Source: Halorubrum lacusprofundi ATCC 49239
Lineage (GTDB): Archaea > Halobacteriota > Halobacteria > Halobacteriales > Haloferacaceae
Reading direction: 5' to 3'
Length of the DNA stretch: 64,000 nucleotides
Assembly (NCBI RefSeq): GCF_000022205.1
Contig: NC_012029.1
Location: forward strand, 434,001 to 498,000
Shown here: positions 32,917 through 42,420 of the stretch, piece after piece
Numbering within the stretch: position 1 is the first letter of the stretch
Layout of the letters: every line of letters starts with the position of its first letter
Program-made: the position numbers and the translations under genes
The notes under the pieces: model-generated
The model's input: only the letters and a program-made list of their open reading frames with translations
The model's database searches: none
What the model was told of the DNA's origin: nothing

Positions 32917-32923
32917 TTTATAA
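32917..32923 (+). promoter_or_regulatory. TATA box of the MFS transporter gene
   Basis: TTTATAA lies 25 nt before the ATG at 32948, the expected position for a leaderless transcript. Confidence 0.65.
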
Positions 32924-32947
32924 GCGTGACCGAGGTACCAACGGGCG

Positions 32948-34186
32948 ATGACCCTCGGCCGGATCAGGGAGTACGACGTACTCGTGCTCACGTCGCTGAT
33001 CTGGTTTCTCGGGAAGTTCGTTCGGTACGCGTTCCCGCCGCTGTTCGAGCCCCTGCAGGCGAGCTACGGGGTGAGCAACGCCGCCGTCGGAGCCGCGTTC
33101 TCGGGTTTCATGGCCGTCTATGCCCTCCTGCAGTTCCCGAGCGGAGCGATCGCCGACCGCGTCGGGGCCGTTCGGGTGATCGCGTTGGGCGCGGTCGTGG
33201 CCGGTGTCGGTTCCCTCGCGTTGCTCTTTGACACCCCCTTCGCGGTGCTGGCGGGGGCGATGCTCGTGATCGGCGCGGGGACGGGCGCGCACAAAACGGT
33301 CGCAATACGGCTGCTCTCGCGGGTGTACCCGGTTCGGACCGGGCGCGCGCTCGGCGCCCACGACACCGTCGGCGCGCTCGGCGGGGTGGCCGCGCCCGCG
33401 GCGGTCACCCTCTTCGTCGCCGCGCCGCCCGCGCTCGCCGGGTTCCTCTCTCGGCTCCCGGGCGCTGACTGGCGCGGCCTGTTCGTCGTCACGGGCGTCA
33501 TCGCGCTCGCGCTTGCGGGAGCCTTTGCCCTCCGCGTTCCGGGTCGGCTCCCGGCTGACGCCGACCGCGGCCCGGAGCGAGAGGGGTCGGAGCCGGGCGC
33601 GAGCGACTACCTCGCGTTGTTCGAGGACCGACGACTCGCGGCGTTCGTGATCGTGACGATCGCCTTCTCGTTCGCGTACAACGGGGCCGTCGCCTTCCTC
33701 CCGCTGTATCTCTCGCAAGCGGCCGGGCTGTCGACCGCGACCGCAAATCTGCTGTACTCCGCGCTGTTCGCGGTCACCTTCGTCCAACTCGTCTCCGGCG
33801 ACCTCTCCGACCGATTCGGCCGCTTCCCCGTGATGGTTGCTGCGCTCGCGCTCGCGGCGGCGGCTCTCGTCGGCGTCGTCGCGCTCGCAAGAGGGGAAAC
33901 AGGGGCGGGACCGATCGTTCTCGGCGCTCTCGTCGTCGCGTTCGGGCTCGGTTCTCACGGGTTCCGCCCGGTCCGCGGCGTGTACCTGATCGAGGCGCTC
34001 CCCGAGCGACTCGCTGGTGGCGGGCTCGGCGTCGTCCGCACCCTGTTGATGGGTGCCGGCGCGCTTGCTCCCGCGACGGTGGGGGCGATCGCCGACGCGT
34101 CCGGGTTCCGACCCGCGTTCGGGCTGCTCGCCGGGGCGCTCGCGCTGGCGGCGGTCGCGGCGGCGGGGCTGTGGGCGACCGAGTGA
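32948..34186 (+). CDS. Major facilitator superfamily transporter
   Basis: 412 residues with about twelve transmembrane helices in two six-helix halves separated by a polar loop near 205-220 (PADADRGPEREGSEPG). The loop-2 signature GAIADRVGAVRVIALGAVV and its repeat GDLSDRFGRFPVMVAAL identify the MFS. Substrate unknown; sugar-phosphate-type or drug efflux are both possible. It is followed 58 bp later by the riboflavin-pathway reductase but probably has its own promoter. Confidence 0.88.
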   Translation: MTLGRIREYDVLVLTSLIWFLGKFVRYAFPPLFEPLQASYGVSNAAVGAAFSGFMAVYALLQFPSGAIADRVGAVRVIALGAVVAGVGSLALLFDTPFAVLAGAMLVIGAGTGAHKTVAIRLLSRVYPVRTGRALGAHDTVGALGGVAAPAAVTLFVAAPPALAGFLSRLPGADWRGLFVVTGVIALALAGAFALRVPGRLPADADRGPEREGSEPGASDYLALFEDRRLAAFVIVTIAFSFAYNGAVAFLPLYLSQAAGLSTATANLLYSALFAVTFVQLVSGDLSDRFGRFPVMVAALALAAAALVGVVALARGETGAGPIVLGALVVAFGLGSHGFRPVRGVYLIEALPERLAGGGLGVVRTLLMGAGALAPATVGAIADASGFRPAFGLLAGALALAAVAAAGLWATE

Positions 34187-34243
34187 GGGGCAGACCCGGA
34201 AGTCGACCGAAACGACCATTCCTCGCCCGCGCGACCCTCGCGT

Positions 34244-34954
34244 ATGCACGTCGTCGTCAACGCGGCCCAGAGCGTCGACGGGAAACTCGCAACGCGGCGC
34301 CGGGAGCAGCTCCGGATCTCGGGACCGGAGGATTTCGACCGAGTCGACCGCGTCAGGGCGGCCGCGGACGCGGTGTTAGTCGGGGTTGGAACCGTCCTCG
34401 CGGACGACCCGCACCTCACGCTCGACGAGGAGGACCGACGCGTCGAACGGCTCCGGAACGGCCGCCCGGGCAACCCCGCCCGCGTCGTCGTCGACTCGAC
34501 CGGACGGACGCCGACCGACGCCCGGATCCTCGACGACGCGGCGACGACCTACCTGCTCGTCTCCGCGTCGGCGCCCCCCGAGCGACGCGAGGCGCTTGCG
34601 GCCGCCGGTGCCGAGGTCGTCGTGGTCGAGGGCGGAAGCGGGACCGAACGTGAGAGCGAGAGCGACGGGGACCACGTCGACCTCGTGGCGGGAATCCACG
34701 CGCTGGCAGAGCGGGGCATCGACCGGCTGATGGTCGAGGGCGGCGGTGAAGTCATCTACTCGTGTTTCGCGGCAGGACTCGTCGACGAGCTTCACGTGTA
34801 TGTGGGGTCGATGGTGATCGGGGGGCGTGACGCGCCGACGCTCGCCGACGGTGAGGGGTTCACCGAAGCGTTCCCGCGGCTCGATCTGGTCGATACCGAG
34901 CGGCTCGACGACGGAATCGTGCTCTCGTACGAGGTCGGAGACGGCACGCCGTAG
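34244..34954 (+). CDS. arfC: 2,5-diamino-6-ribosylamino-pyrimidinone 5'-phosphate reductase (RibD C-terminal type)
   Basis: 236 residues of the RibD C-terminal/DHFR-like fold, the archaeal riboflavin (and F420 precursor) pathway reductase. Motifs: VVNAAQSVDGKLATRR at the start, AVLVGVGTVLADDP, the central TYLLVSASAPP strand and MVEGGGEVIYSCFAAGLVDELHVYV near the C-terminus. A Glu/Ser-rich loop near residue 143 (GTERESESDGDH) is likely an acidic insertion. Its stop codon marks the start of the 14-bp tandem repeats that follow. Confidence 0.9.
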   Translation: MHVVVNAAQSVDGKLATRRREQLRISGPEDFDRVDRVRAAADAVLVGVGTVLADDPHLTLDEEDRRVERLRNGRPGNPARVVVDSTGRTPTDARILDDAATTYLLVSASAPPERREALAAAGAEVVVVEGGSGTERESESDGDHVDLVAGIHALAERGIDRLMVEGGGEVIYSCFAAGLVDELHVYVGSMVIGGRDAPTLADGEGFTEAFPRLDLVDTERLDDGIVLSYEVGDGTP

Positions 34955-35054
34955 GCAGGTCGTAGGGGGTAGATCGTAGGCGGCAGGTCGTAGGCGGCAG
35001 GTCGTAAGCGGCAGGTCGTAGGCGGCAGGTCGTAAGCGGCAGGTCGTAGGCGGC
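34951..35054. repeat. Minisatellite of about seven 14-bp units
   Basis: Tandem copies of about GTAGGCGGCAGGTC with a few substitutions (GTAAGC in some units, a GGGGGTAGAT variant near the start), beginning at the stop codon of the reductase gene. Unit length and near identity suggest slippage-driven copy-number change. No open frame or hairpin function is evident. Confidence 0.85.
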
Positions 35055-35343
35055 GAGCGCGGGGAAAACGACTGATACGTAGCGATGTGTGTCGGTGTGT
35101 GCGTGTGTCTGTGTATGATCGTGTGTGATCACTCACCACGGATCGGGCGGTATGCGGTCCGTGCTATCGGTTTACACCCGAATCACCGAAGTATTTATAT
35201 GTCGGCCTGCGGTAGGATCTGGTACCAGAACGCCTCCGGCGCTGGTGGGATCGCACGCTGAAATGAACGGGAGCTCTTATGTACGGCTTGACGCACGACA
35301 GCGAGCACTTGCCACCGCCGGAGCGGTGATGGAGAGATAAAAA
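35055..35343 (+). other. Leader region of the coiled-coil gene
   Basis: Non-coding except for a possible 25-codon ORF at 35263-35340 (starts MNGSSYVRLDARQR) that ends 3 bp before the next gene. A TATA box TTTATATG is at 35195-35202, giving a leader of about 115 nt, long for this organism. GGAGAG just before the ATG at 35344 is a fair ribosome-binding site, unusual here where most genes are leaderless. Confidence 0.5.
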
Positions 35344-36267
35344 ATGGTAACGAAAGAAGAAGTCATCGAACAGTACGATATCGAGGCGATGGACGAGGCG
35401 GACAACGTGGACCTTTCTGAGGACGATCTTGAGAACGGATCGAAGGGTCAGCTCATTAAACGCGCCGGGCAGCTGCGCGACCGACGGAACGAGCTGAACC
35501 AGATGGCCTCCGAGCGCGCATCCAACCGCGACGACCTCAACGCGAAGACCCGCGAGAAGGTCGATGAGGCCCAAGAACACCGCGAGAAGCGCGACGAGCT
35601 CAACGAGCAGGTCCAAGAGCACAAGGACAAGCGGAACGAGCTCAACGCCGATGCCAACGAGCTGTTCGACGAGGTTGAGGAGCTCAAACAGGACATGGAG
35701 CTCGGCTCCGGCAAGTCCATCGAGGAGCTCAAAGAGGAGATCGAGGACCTGGAGTTCCGTCAGCAGACGGAGGTCCTCGACGCCGAGGACGAGCGTGAGC
35801 TTATCGAGAAGATCGACGAGAAGCGAGAGAAGCTCGCCGAGAAGAAGGAGAAAGTCGACGACACCAGCGAGCTCGACGAGCTCGTCGAGGAGGCCGAGGA
35901 GGTCCGCTCCGAGGCGTCCCAGCACCACCAGAAGGTGACGGAGCTCGCCGACAAGGCTCAGGAGCACCACAACCAGATGATCGAGGCCTACCGCGAGGCC
36001 GACGACATCCGCGACGAGGCCGACGAGATGCACGAGCTGTTCGTCGAGGCCCAGGAGGCCGCCGACCAGCATCACGAGGACTTCGTTCGCGTTCAGAAGC
36101 GCCTGCGCGAGCTCGACAAGGAGGAAGAGAAGGAGCGCAAGGACGAGCGCGCCGAGAAGCGCGAGGAAGAGAAGGAAGAGGCCGAGGAGATCTATCAGAA
36201 GTTCAAGGAGGGCGAGACGCTCGACACCGAGGACCTGATGAAGCTCCAGAAGACCGGTCTGCTGTAG
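35344..36267 (+). CDS. Archaeal coiled-coil protein (COG1340-like)
   Basis: 307 residues, almost entirely Glu/Lys/Arg/Asp-rich heptad-like sequence predicted to form long coiled coils from about residue 35 to 295. No membrane segment or signal. It resembles the archaeal COG1340 family of large coiled-coil proteins with no settled function; a structural or ribosome-linked role has been suggested for relatives but cannot be judged here. High expression is plausible from the strong TATA box and the ribosome-binding site. Confidence 0.85.
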   Translation: MVTKEEVIEQYDIEAMDEADNVDLSEDDLENGSKGQLIKRAGQLRDRRNELNQMASERASNRDDLNAKTREKVDEAQEHREKRDELNEQVQEHKDKRNELNADANELFDEVEELKQDMELGSGKSIEELKEEIEDLEFRQQTEVLDAEDERELIEKIDEKREKLAEKKEKVDDTSELDELVEEAEEVRSEASQHHQKVTELADKAQEHHNQMIEAYREADDIRDEADEMHELFVEAQEAADQHHEDFVRVQKRLRELDKEEEKERKDERAEKREEEKEEAEEIYQKFKEGETLDTEDLMKLQKTGLL

Positions 36268-36354
36268 TTCGGTCGAAGCGGCATTTCTGCGGTTCTTTCG
36301 CGAGGCACCCAGCATCGGCTCCGCGGGTCACCGAATTGTTTATTGAGGAACGTT

Positions 36355-37878
36355 TTATCCGAAAAAACGCTCGTAAGCGGACGTGAAATCCGCATCCTCT
36401 TCGGCCGCTTCCTCCCACGCGGTGAGTCCACGTTCCGTAGCCGTCCCGGCGATCGAGTTATCGAGGAAAATCGCGACGATCCCTCCGACGGCCATACCCG
36501 TCGACCCGATGACGTAGATGGTGTTTGCGGCGACGTCGGCACCCAGAAGCGGGCCGACGAGGAAGCTGTCGGCCAGTCCCTGTTGAAAGGCGCTCGCGCT
36601 CCCGACGCTCCGCATGTACTCCGGGATGGCCAGCCCGGAGAAGAGCGAGATTCCGATGATGAAGATATTTCGCGACGAGTCGAGGTCGACGTACTTGAGG
36701 TTTGAGAGACCGACGCCGACGATTTGGGCGAACATTGCGATGTAGAGACCACCGATGATCGGGCTCGGAATCGTGGCGACGAGCTGGCCGAAATAGCCGA
36801 CGAACCCGACGAGAATCATGAGCGCGGCACCGATTTGGACGACGTACCGTGAGGCCACACCGGTGAGACCGATAGCACCGATATTTTCGGAGTACGAGGT
36901 CGACCCGCCAGTACCCATCACCCCGGAGAAGACGTTCATGAGTCCTTCCATACCGATGCCGTGAGACATGCGCTCGCTGCTGGGGGCACCCATTCCGGAG
37001 AGACGGGCGACGGCATGGTAATCACCGATAGATTCGACGATCGAAGCGGCGACACCGGCGAGCATACCGATGACGAACGCGGGCGTAACGCTCGGCATAC
37101 CCCACTGGAGCGGATAGATGGGATGGACCGGTTCGGCCGCCGCGACGCTTGCCAGATCGATGTAGCCGGGCGTGTCTGGCCCGAAGATCCCGAGGACCGA
37201 TAAGCCCGCAGCGATTGCCCATGCGACGACGATACCGAGGAGGACCGGAAACAGCTGGAAGATGTTTGACCTCTCTCCGAGGTACTGTGAGAACAAAACG
37301 ATAGCGACCAGCGTCAGACCGACGAGCCACCAGTTCTGATTGGCTGTCGCGATATCGGGCGAGTTGAACAGTGACAAGCCGATGAGTACGATGACCGGCG
37401 CGATAACGACCGGTGAGAGATATCTCCGCAACCGTCCGACGAGTCCGAGATAGCCGATCGCGACCTCGGCGAGCGCGGCGACGATGATCGCGCCTTGGAG
37501 TTGGAGCAGCGCCGCCCGCCAGGCGACGATACCCTCCGGCGGGTTCGCCGTCACGACGCCGATGACCGCGAGCGCGGGCGCGAGCATCGAGAACGGCGCT
37601 CCCTGCACGATCGGGTAGCGGTTGCCGAACGTCGTCTGCGCGAGTGTCGCGATTCCCGAGACGACGAAGAACGTGCCGACGAAACGCGGAACGACCGCGT
37701 CGGGCATTCCCATCGCACCCGCGAGGAGAAGCGGCACGGCGATGTTCGCGCCCACCATCGTGAGATAGTGCTGGACACCGAGAAAGAGTGACTTTCCGAG
37801 CGGTGGTTTGTCATTGATACCATACTGAACAAACGTATTTTCGTCCTCGTCCCCTGCCATCCTTGTGGCTTCGGTCAT
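36355..37878 (-). CDS. NCS2-family nucleobase permease (xanthine/uracil type)
   Basis: 507 residues with about twelve to fourteen helices. It resembles the nucleobase/cation symporter-2 family: GVQHYLTMVGANIAVPLLLA near the start, GSTSYSENIGAIGLTGVASR in the substrate region (TM 8-10) and PEYMRSVGSASAFQQGL. Such proteins import uracil, xanthine or uric acid with protons. Start taken at 37878 (MTEATRMAGDEDENT); 37860 is an alternative. Transcribed alone and divergently from sppA. Confidence 0.9.
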   Translation of the reverse strand: MTEATRMAGDEDENTFVQYGINDKPPLGKSLFLGVQHYLTMVGANIAVPLLLAGAMGMPDAVVPRFVGTFFVVSGIATLAQTTFGNRYPIVQGAPFSMLAPALAVIGVVTANPPEGIVAWRAALLQLQGAIIVAALAEVAIGYLGLVGRLRRYLSPVVIAPVIVLIGLSLFNSPDIATANQNWWLVGLTLVAIVLFSQYLGERSNIFQLFPVLLGIVVAWAIAAGLSVLGIFGPDTPGYIDLASVAAAEPVHPIYPLQWGMPSVTPAFVIGMLAGVAASIVESIGDYHAVARLSGMGAPSSERMSHGIGMEGLMNVFSGVMGTGGSTSYSENIGAIGLTGVASRYVVQIGAALMILVGFVGYFGQLVATIPSPIIGGLYIAMFAQIVGVGLSNLKYVDLDSSRNIFIIGISLFSGLAIPEYMRSVGSASAFQQGLADSFLVGPLLGADVAANTIYVIGSTGMAVGGIVAIFLDNSIAGTATERGLTAWEEAAEEDADFTSAYERFFG

Positions 37879-38017
37879 CACAAGGCTACAAAAATTCACT
37901 CTTTGGAGCGTTGACGGTCACCGGTCGCAACGTACCGAATCGGCGTTGCGACGAGTGGGTCTGCGACGACTTGCTCGTCTCCGACAGCATAAAACGACCA
38001 CACGCCTAATCGGAGGC

Positions 38018-38953
38018 ATGGAGCGCAACCCCCGCTCGAACGGGAAGAATCTTCTCGCGGCTGCGGTGATCGGCGCGACGGCGACAGTGGCGGGCAAGCG
38101 GCTCGTCGCTCGACTCACCCGCGGGCGGTTCGGCGAGACAGAGGAGTACAACACGGCGAAGGTGACGGTTTCTGGACCGATCCGGCGCGACACCGGCCGC
38201 CCGTCCCCGCTTTCGAGAGCGGGTGGGGCGACCGCCGACGACGTGGTCGAGCAGATCGAGGCGGCCGACGAGGACGAGGACGTGGAGGCGCTCGTCGTCG
38301 AGCTCAATACCCCGGGGGGCGAGGTGCTCCCGAGCGACGATATCCGGCGCGCGGCGGCCGACTTCGACGGCCCCACGCTCGCGTACGCTACCGACACCTG
38401 CGCGTCCGGCGGCTACTGGATCGCGAGCGGCTGCGACGAGCTGTGGGCGCGCGACGCGAGCCTCGTCGGCTCGATCGGCGTCGTCGGCTCCCGCCCGAAC
38501 GCGGCCGGACTGGCCGACAAGCTCGGGATCTCCTACGAGCAGTTCACCGCCGGCGAGTACAAGGACGCCGGCGTCCCGCTGCGGGAGATCGAGGAGGACG
38601 AACGCGAGTACCTGCAGGGGATCATCGACGGCTACTACGAGCAGTTCGTCGAGACGGTCAGCGAGGGCCGAGACATGGACCCGGAGGCGATCCGGGAGAC
38701 GGAAGCGCGGGTCTACCTCGGCAGCGACGCCGCCGAGATCGGACTCGTCGACGAGCTCGGCACCGAAGACGACGTTGAAGACCGGCTCGAAGAGCTGATC
38801 GACACGGAACCAGAGATCCACGAGTTCACGCCCAAGCGGGGACTCGCGGAGCGACTCGGTATCGGGGCCGAGCGCGTCGCGTTCGCGGCCGGCAGCGGCG
38901 TCGCGAGCGTGTTCACGAACGAGGGCGGCGACGTGGACGTCGAGCTACGGTAA
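38018..38953 (+). CDS. sppA: Signal peptide peptidase SppA (S49 family)
   Basis: 311 residues. An N-terminal membrane helix (about residues 11-27, LLAAAVIGATATVAGKR) anchors a S49 serine protease that cleaves leftover signal peptides. The nucleophile Ser is in DTCASGGYWIAS (near residue 131) and the general-base Lys in AGEYKDAG (near 185), the Ser/Lys dyad of bacterial SppA. The NTPGGEV region forms the binding groove. ATG at 38018 preceded by GGAGG 3 nt earlier. Confidence 0.92.
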   Translation: MERNPRSNGKNLLAAAVIGATATVAGKRLVARLTRGRFGETEEYNTAKVTVSGPIRRDTGRPSPLSRAGGATADDVVEQIEAADEDEDVEALVVELNTPGGEVLPSDDIRRAAADFDGPTLAYATDTCASGGYWIASGCDELWARDASLVGSIGVVGSRPNAAGLADKLGISYEQFTAGEYKDAGVPLREIEEDEREYLQGIIDGYYEQFVETVSEGRDMDPEAIRETEARVYLGSDAAEIGLVDELGTEDDVEDRLEELIDTEPEIHEFTPKRGLAERLGIGAERVAFAAGSGVASVFTNEGGDVDVELR

Positions 38954-39037
38954 GCCGGACGTGCCACAGGCGGGAAGGTTCGCGCTGATTCTCCGGCGAC
39001 GGGGAGCTTTTTATCCGGTCGGATCGAGAGTCGAAAT

Positions 39038-40165
39038 GTGACGACGCTGGTCATCTGTATCGACCGCTCCGGGGCGATCGGGCGGGCCACCAACGTCCCG
39101 ATGCCGGTCGCCGGCTGGGAGGCGGTCCGCTCGCTCGTCACCGACGCCGGGCTCAGCGACCCGGAGGACGCCAGCGTCAACTGTCTGCTCGAATCGCTGC
39201 GGGTCGCTCGCGACCTCCGCGACGAGCGCGAGGAGGCGGTCGTCGCGGTCGTGTCGGCCGAAAGCGACACCGCGGTCGGCGCGGATCGCTCGATCGCCGC
39301 CCAACTCGACGACCTCGTGGACCGATACGACCCCCGGGCCGCGATCGTCGTCGTCGACTCCGCCGAGGACGAGCAGGTGCTCCCGATCGTGGAGTCGCGG
39401 ATCCCGGTCGATTCGGTCGACCGCGTGGTGGTCCGGCAGGCCCGCGATATCGAGTCGACCTACTACTTGCTCAAGCAGTTCCTCGCCGACGAGCAGCTCC
39501 GGTCGACGATTCTCGTTCCGTTCGGGGTCGCGCTCCTGTTGGTGCCCGCGCTGTTCTACTGGTTCTCCGCCGGCGAGGCGATCGCGGGCGTCGCCGGGCT
39601 GCTCGGGGCCGCGCTCCTGTATAAAGGCCTCGCGATCGACCGGTTCGTCGCGGGGATGCCCGAACGGATCCGCGAGGCGCTGTACGCCGGTCAGGTGTCG
39701 GTGGTGACGTACGTCGTCGCCGGCGGGCTCGCGCTGGTCGGCGGCTTCTTCGGCGTGCTCTCCGCGTCGGCCCTGAGCGACGCCCCGGCGCTGGTCGAGG
39801 CGGTCGAGTTCACATACGCCGCGGTCCCGTGGTTCGCGGTCGCAGGTGTGACCGCAGCGGTCGGACGACTGCTCGACGAGCTGATCCGCGGCGAGGGAAT
39901 CCGAACGCCGTACCTCAACCTCCCGTTTGTCATCGCCGCCGTTGCCTTGGTTGTCCGCGGATTCGCCGGCTACTTCCTCGCGCAGGAGGCGATCCACGAG
40001 CCGTTCGAGGTGGGTGGCCTCGCCGTGAGTCCGGTCCAGCAGCTCGCGGCGTTCATCGTCGTCGGTATCGTGGTCTCGCTTATGGGAGTCAAGCTCGCGA
40101 GCGACGTGGGTACGGAAACGCTGGAGGACGTGATCGACGCGGATCGGGAGACGGACGGGAAGTGA
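39038..40165 (+). CDS. DUF373 family membrane protein
   Basis: 375 residues from a GTG. A soluble N-terminal domain (about 1-145) starts TTLVICIDRSGAIGRATNVPMPVAGWEAV, with a Rossmann-like pattern and VVVDSAEDEQVLPI, followed by about six membrane helices from 150 to 360. The DUF373 family is widespread in archaea, probably an ATP- or nucleotide-binding membrane protein of unknown function. A TATA-like CTTTTTATCC at 39007-39016 precedes the start by about 25 nt. Sits alone between sppA and aroE. Confidence 0.87.
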   Translation: MTTLVICIDRSGAIGRATNVPMPVAGWEAVRSLVTDAGLSDPEDASVNCLLESLRVARDLRDEREEAVVAVVSAESDTAVGADRSIAAQLDDLVDRYDPRAAIVVVDSAEDEQVLPIVESRIPVDSVDRVVVRQARDIESTYYLLKQFLADEQLRSTILVPFGVALLLVPALFYWFSAGEAIAGVAGLLGAALLYKGLAIDRFVAGMPERIREALYAGQVSVVTYVVAGGLALVGGFFGVLSASALSDAPALVEAVEFTYAAVPWFAVAGVTAAVGRLLDELIRGEGIRTPYLNLPFVIAAVALVVRGFAGYFLAQEAIHEPFEVGGLAVSPVQQLAAFIVVGIVVSLMGVKLASDVGTETLEDVIDADRETDGK

Positions 40166-40243
40166 GGGCGGGGTCGTTTCTGTCACCCGCGGTCGCCCAG
40201 AGCGACCGCGCCTCTTTTGTCGGTCGCGGTCGCGTGAGCGGGC

Positions 40244-41068
40244 ATGGACGTGTACGGACTGATCGGGAACCCGGTCGGCCATTCGCTGTCGCCGCCGATG
40301 CACGAGGCCGGCTACGGGACGCTCGGGATCGACGCGCGCTACGTGACGTTCGAGCCGGCCCCCGACGACGCCGTCGCGGCGATCGGGGGGGCCGGTGCGC
40401 TCGGGGTCGCCGGGCTCAACGTCACGGTCCCGTTCAAGCAGGACGCGTTGGACGCGGTGGATCCCGCGCCCCTCGCCGAGCGGATCGGCGCGGTCAACAC
40501 GGTCGACTTCGGGCCGCTCCGCGCCGGCGACGCTGACCGCCCACGAGGCCACAACACCGACGCAGCGGGCGTAAAACGGGCTTTTTCTCATCACGATATC
40601 GAACTCGCGGGACGGGACGCGGTCGTCGTCGGAGCGGGCGGCGCGGGGCGGGCCGCCGCGTTCGCGCTGGCCGACGCGGGCGCGACGGTCCACGTCGCGA
40701 ACCGCACCGCGGAGCGGGCGGTCGACCTGGCCGACGCGGTCCCCGGCGCGACCGGCGGGGGGCTCGACGATCTCGGCGACCGCATCGCCGGCGCCGACGT
40801 GCTGGTCAACGCCACCAGCGTGGGCATGGACGAGCCGGAGGCGACGCCCGTTCCGGCGGACCACCTCCACGGCGACCTCGCCGTGCTCGACGCGGTGTAC
40901 GCGCCGATCGAGACGCGACTCCTGCGGGAGGCGGCCGCCGCGGGCGCGACGACGATCGACGGGGCGTGGATGCTACTGTTCCAAGGGGTCGAGGCGTTCG
41001 AAATCTGGACCGGCGCCGACGCGCCGGTGGAGGCGATGAACGCGGCGCTGCGGGCCGAGTTGGAGTGA
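40244..41068 (+). CDS. aroE: Shikimate dehydrogenase
   Basis: 274 residues. NADP-dependent reduction of 3-dehydroshikimate to shikimate in aromatic synthesis. Shikimate-binding [16 protein letters not shown] at the N-terminus, catalytic Lys in [11 protein letters not shown], conserved AVNTVDFG and HNTDAAG (catalytic Asp), nucleotide loop [15 protein letters not shown] near 126 and the C-terminal [11 protein letters not shown]. It provides chorismate precursors for the pab-type operon 1.4 kb downstream. Confidence 0.95.
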   Translation: MDVYGLIGNPVGHSLSPPMHEAGYGTLGIDARYVTFEPAPDDAVAAIGGAGALGVAGLNVTVPFKQDALDAVDPAPLAERIGAVNTVDFGPLRAGDADRPRGHNTDAAGVKRAFSHHDIELAGRDAVVVGAGGAGRAAAFALADAGATVHVANRTAERAVDLADAVPGATGGGLDDLGDRIAGADVLVNATSVGMDEPEATPVPADHLHGDLAVLDAVYAPIETRLLREAAAAGATTIDGAWMLLFQGVEAFEIWTGADAPVEAMNAALRAELE

Positions 41069-41132
41069 GGCGGTAGCGCGTCGGAAACGGAGGAGTGACG
41101 CGAGTGTCGGAAACGGGCGAGCCGAGGGCGCG

Positions 41133-41591
41133 TCAGAACAGCGTCGGGCTCGCGAGCAGGCCCGCCGTGATAATGAGCGCGACGGAGAGCCCGGCGGCAC
41201 CGTAGAAGAACGGCTTCGCGTCGCGGGCGGGCTCGCGGAGCTTTCCGGCGTCGAGTCCGCTGGTCAGCTTCCCGCTTCCGACCTCGACGAGGCCGGTGAT
41301 CAGGAACCACAGGGCGATCATCGTCAACACGAGGTGTCCGCGGGCGCTGCCGGTGAGCGAGTCGAACGTGTAGAGCGTCCCCGCCATGTGGCCGCCGGAG
41401 GCGAGAAACGCGACCGCGGCGATCCGGGTGATCCACCGGAGACGGTCGACGATCGATCCGAGAGCGCTGCCGTCGATCTCGCCGCGGAGGGCGGGGGGAA
41501 GCACTGCCAGCGCGACGAACAACACGCCGCCGGTCCACAGCACCGCAAAGCCGACGTGGACCGACCACATCACCGGGTTGAGAGCGTTCAT
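41133..41591 (-). CDS. Four-helix membrane protein (CopD-like)
   Basis: 152 residues with four hydrophobic helices. The first carries VHVGFAVLWTGGVLFVALAVL and the second ends SGGHMAGTL; these conserved histidines and glycines are typical of small CopD/CtaG-like or DUF2269-like archaeal membrane proteins that may bind copper or heme. Function uncertain. Convergent with aroE. A short tandem repeat (GGTTGGGGATATTGAC units, about 41658-41705) lies upstream of its start. Confidence 0.7.
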   Translation of the reverse strand: MNALNPVMWSVHVGFAVLWTGGVLFVALAVLPPALRGEIDGSALGSIVDRLRWITRIAAVAFLASGGHMAGTLYTFDSLTGSARGHLVLTMIALWFLITGLVEVGSGKLTSGLDAGKLREPARDAKPFFYGAAGLSVALIITAGLLASPTLF

Positions 41592-41824
41592 ACCTCCGGT
41601 ACGCGCCGGCGATCCTTATAAACCGGCGGGACGCGGTCGATGGGGGATATCGACCGACGGTTGGGGATATTGACGGTTGGGGATATTGACGCTCGGTTGG
41701 AGGATACCAACGGTCGGTGACGGAGACTGAAAAAGGGAATTGGCGAAGGAAATCGGCGGCGACGAGCAGCAACATGTCCCGGCGGCGACGGCTTTTAAAT
41801 ACCCGACGTTCGTATCTGCCGTCG

Positions 41825-42349
41825 ATGGCCCTACTGCAGAAGATCAAAGAGAAGCTCGGGTTCGGGAGCGGTCCCGCCGAACGCGAGGAGACGGATCCGG
41901 AAGTGACCGTCGAGCGCGAGCCGGAACCGGAGTCGGAACCGGAGTCGGAACCAGAGCCGGAGTCGGAACCGACGGACGCGCCGGACGACGCGACCGCGGA
42001 CGACGAATCGGCCGGTGACGAGCCGGTCGCTACCGACACGGAGGCGGCGGCCTCGACCGACTCGCTGGTCGACGAGGAGGGGGCCGCTGAGGACCCGTCC
42101 GAGGCGGCCGAGCCGGCTGAGGCCGCGGGGATCGCCGACGAGGAGATCGCGGTCGACGACGACGACGAGACGGGCGTCGGCGTCGAGGAACTCAAGGGCA
42201 TCGGGCCGGCCTACGCGGAGCGACTCGCCGAGATCGGGATCGAGACCGTCGACGACCTCGCGGCCGCCGACGCCGAGGGGGTCGCTGAAGGGGCGAGCGT
42301 CGGCGAGAAACGGGCCGCGACGTGGATCGACCGCGCCAACGAGTTCTGA
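41825..42349 (+). CDS. Acidic-linker protein with C-terminal helix-hairpin-helix domain
   Basis: 174 residues. A short basic amphipathic N-terminus ([16 protein letters not shown]) is followed by an extremely acidic linker (about 20-115) with EPESEP repeats, then a helix-hairpin-helix domain ([28 protein letters not shown]) that should bind DNA or a partner non-specifically. TATA-like TTTAAATAC (41791-41799) lies 25 nt before the ATG at 41825. Directly upstream of the pab-type operon by 71 bp. Confidence 0.85.
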   Translation: MALLQKIKEKLGFGSGPAEREETDPEVTVEREPEPESEPESEPEPESEPTDAPDDATADDESAGDEPVATDTEAAASTDSLVDEEGAAEDPSEAAEPAEAAGIADEEIAVDDDDETGVGVEELKGIGPAYAERLAEIGIETVDDLAAADAEGVAEGASVGEKRAATWIDRANEF

Positions 42350-42420
42350 GACCGCCGCCCGCAACTGTCTCTGAGCCCGTCGACCGCAACTGTTTCGTCG
42401 GCCCCGGCGAACCGAGAGGC

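Noticed and set aside
35263-35340. 25-codon upstream ORF before the coiled-coil gene as a regulatory leader peptide
   Set aside because: No codon bias, stalling motif or conservation can be shown from one sequence; kept only as a remark in the leader entry.
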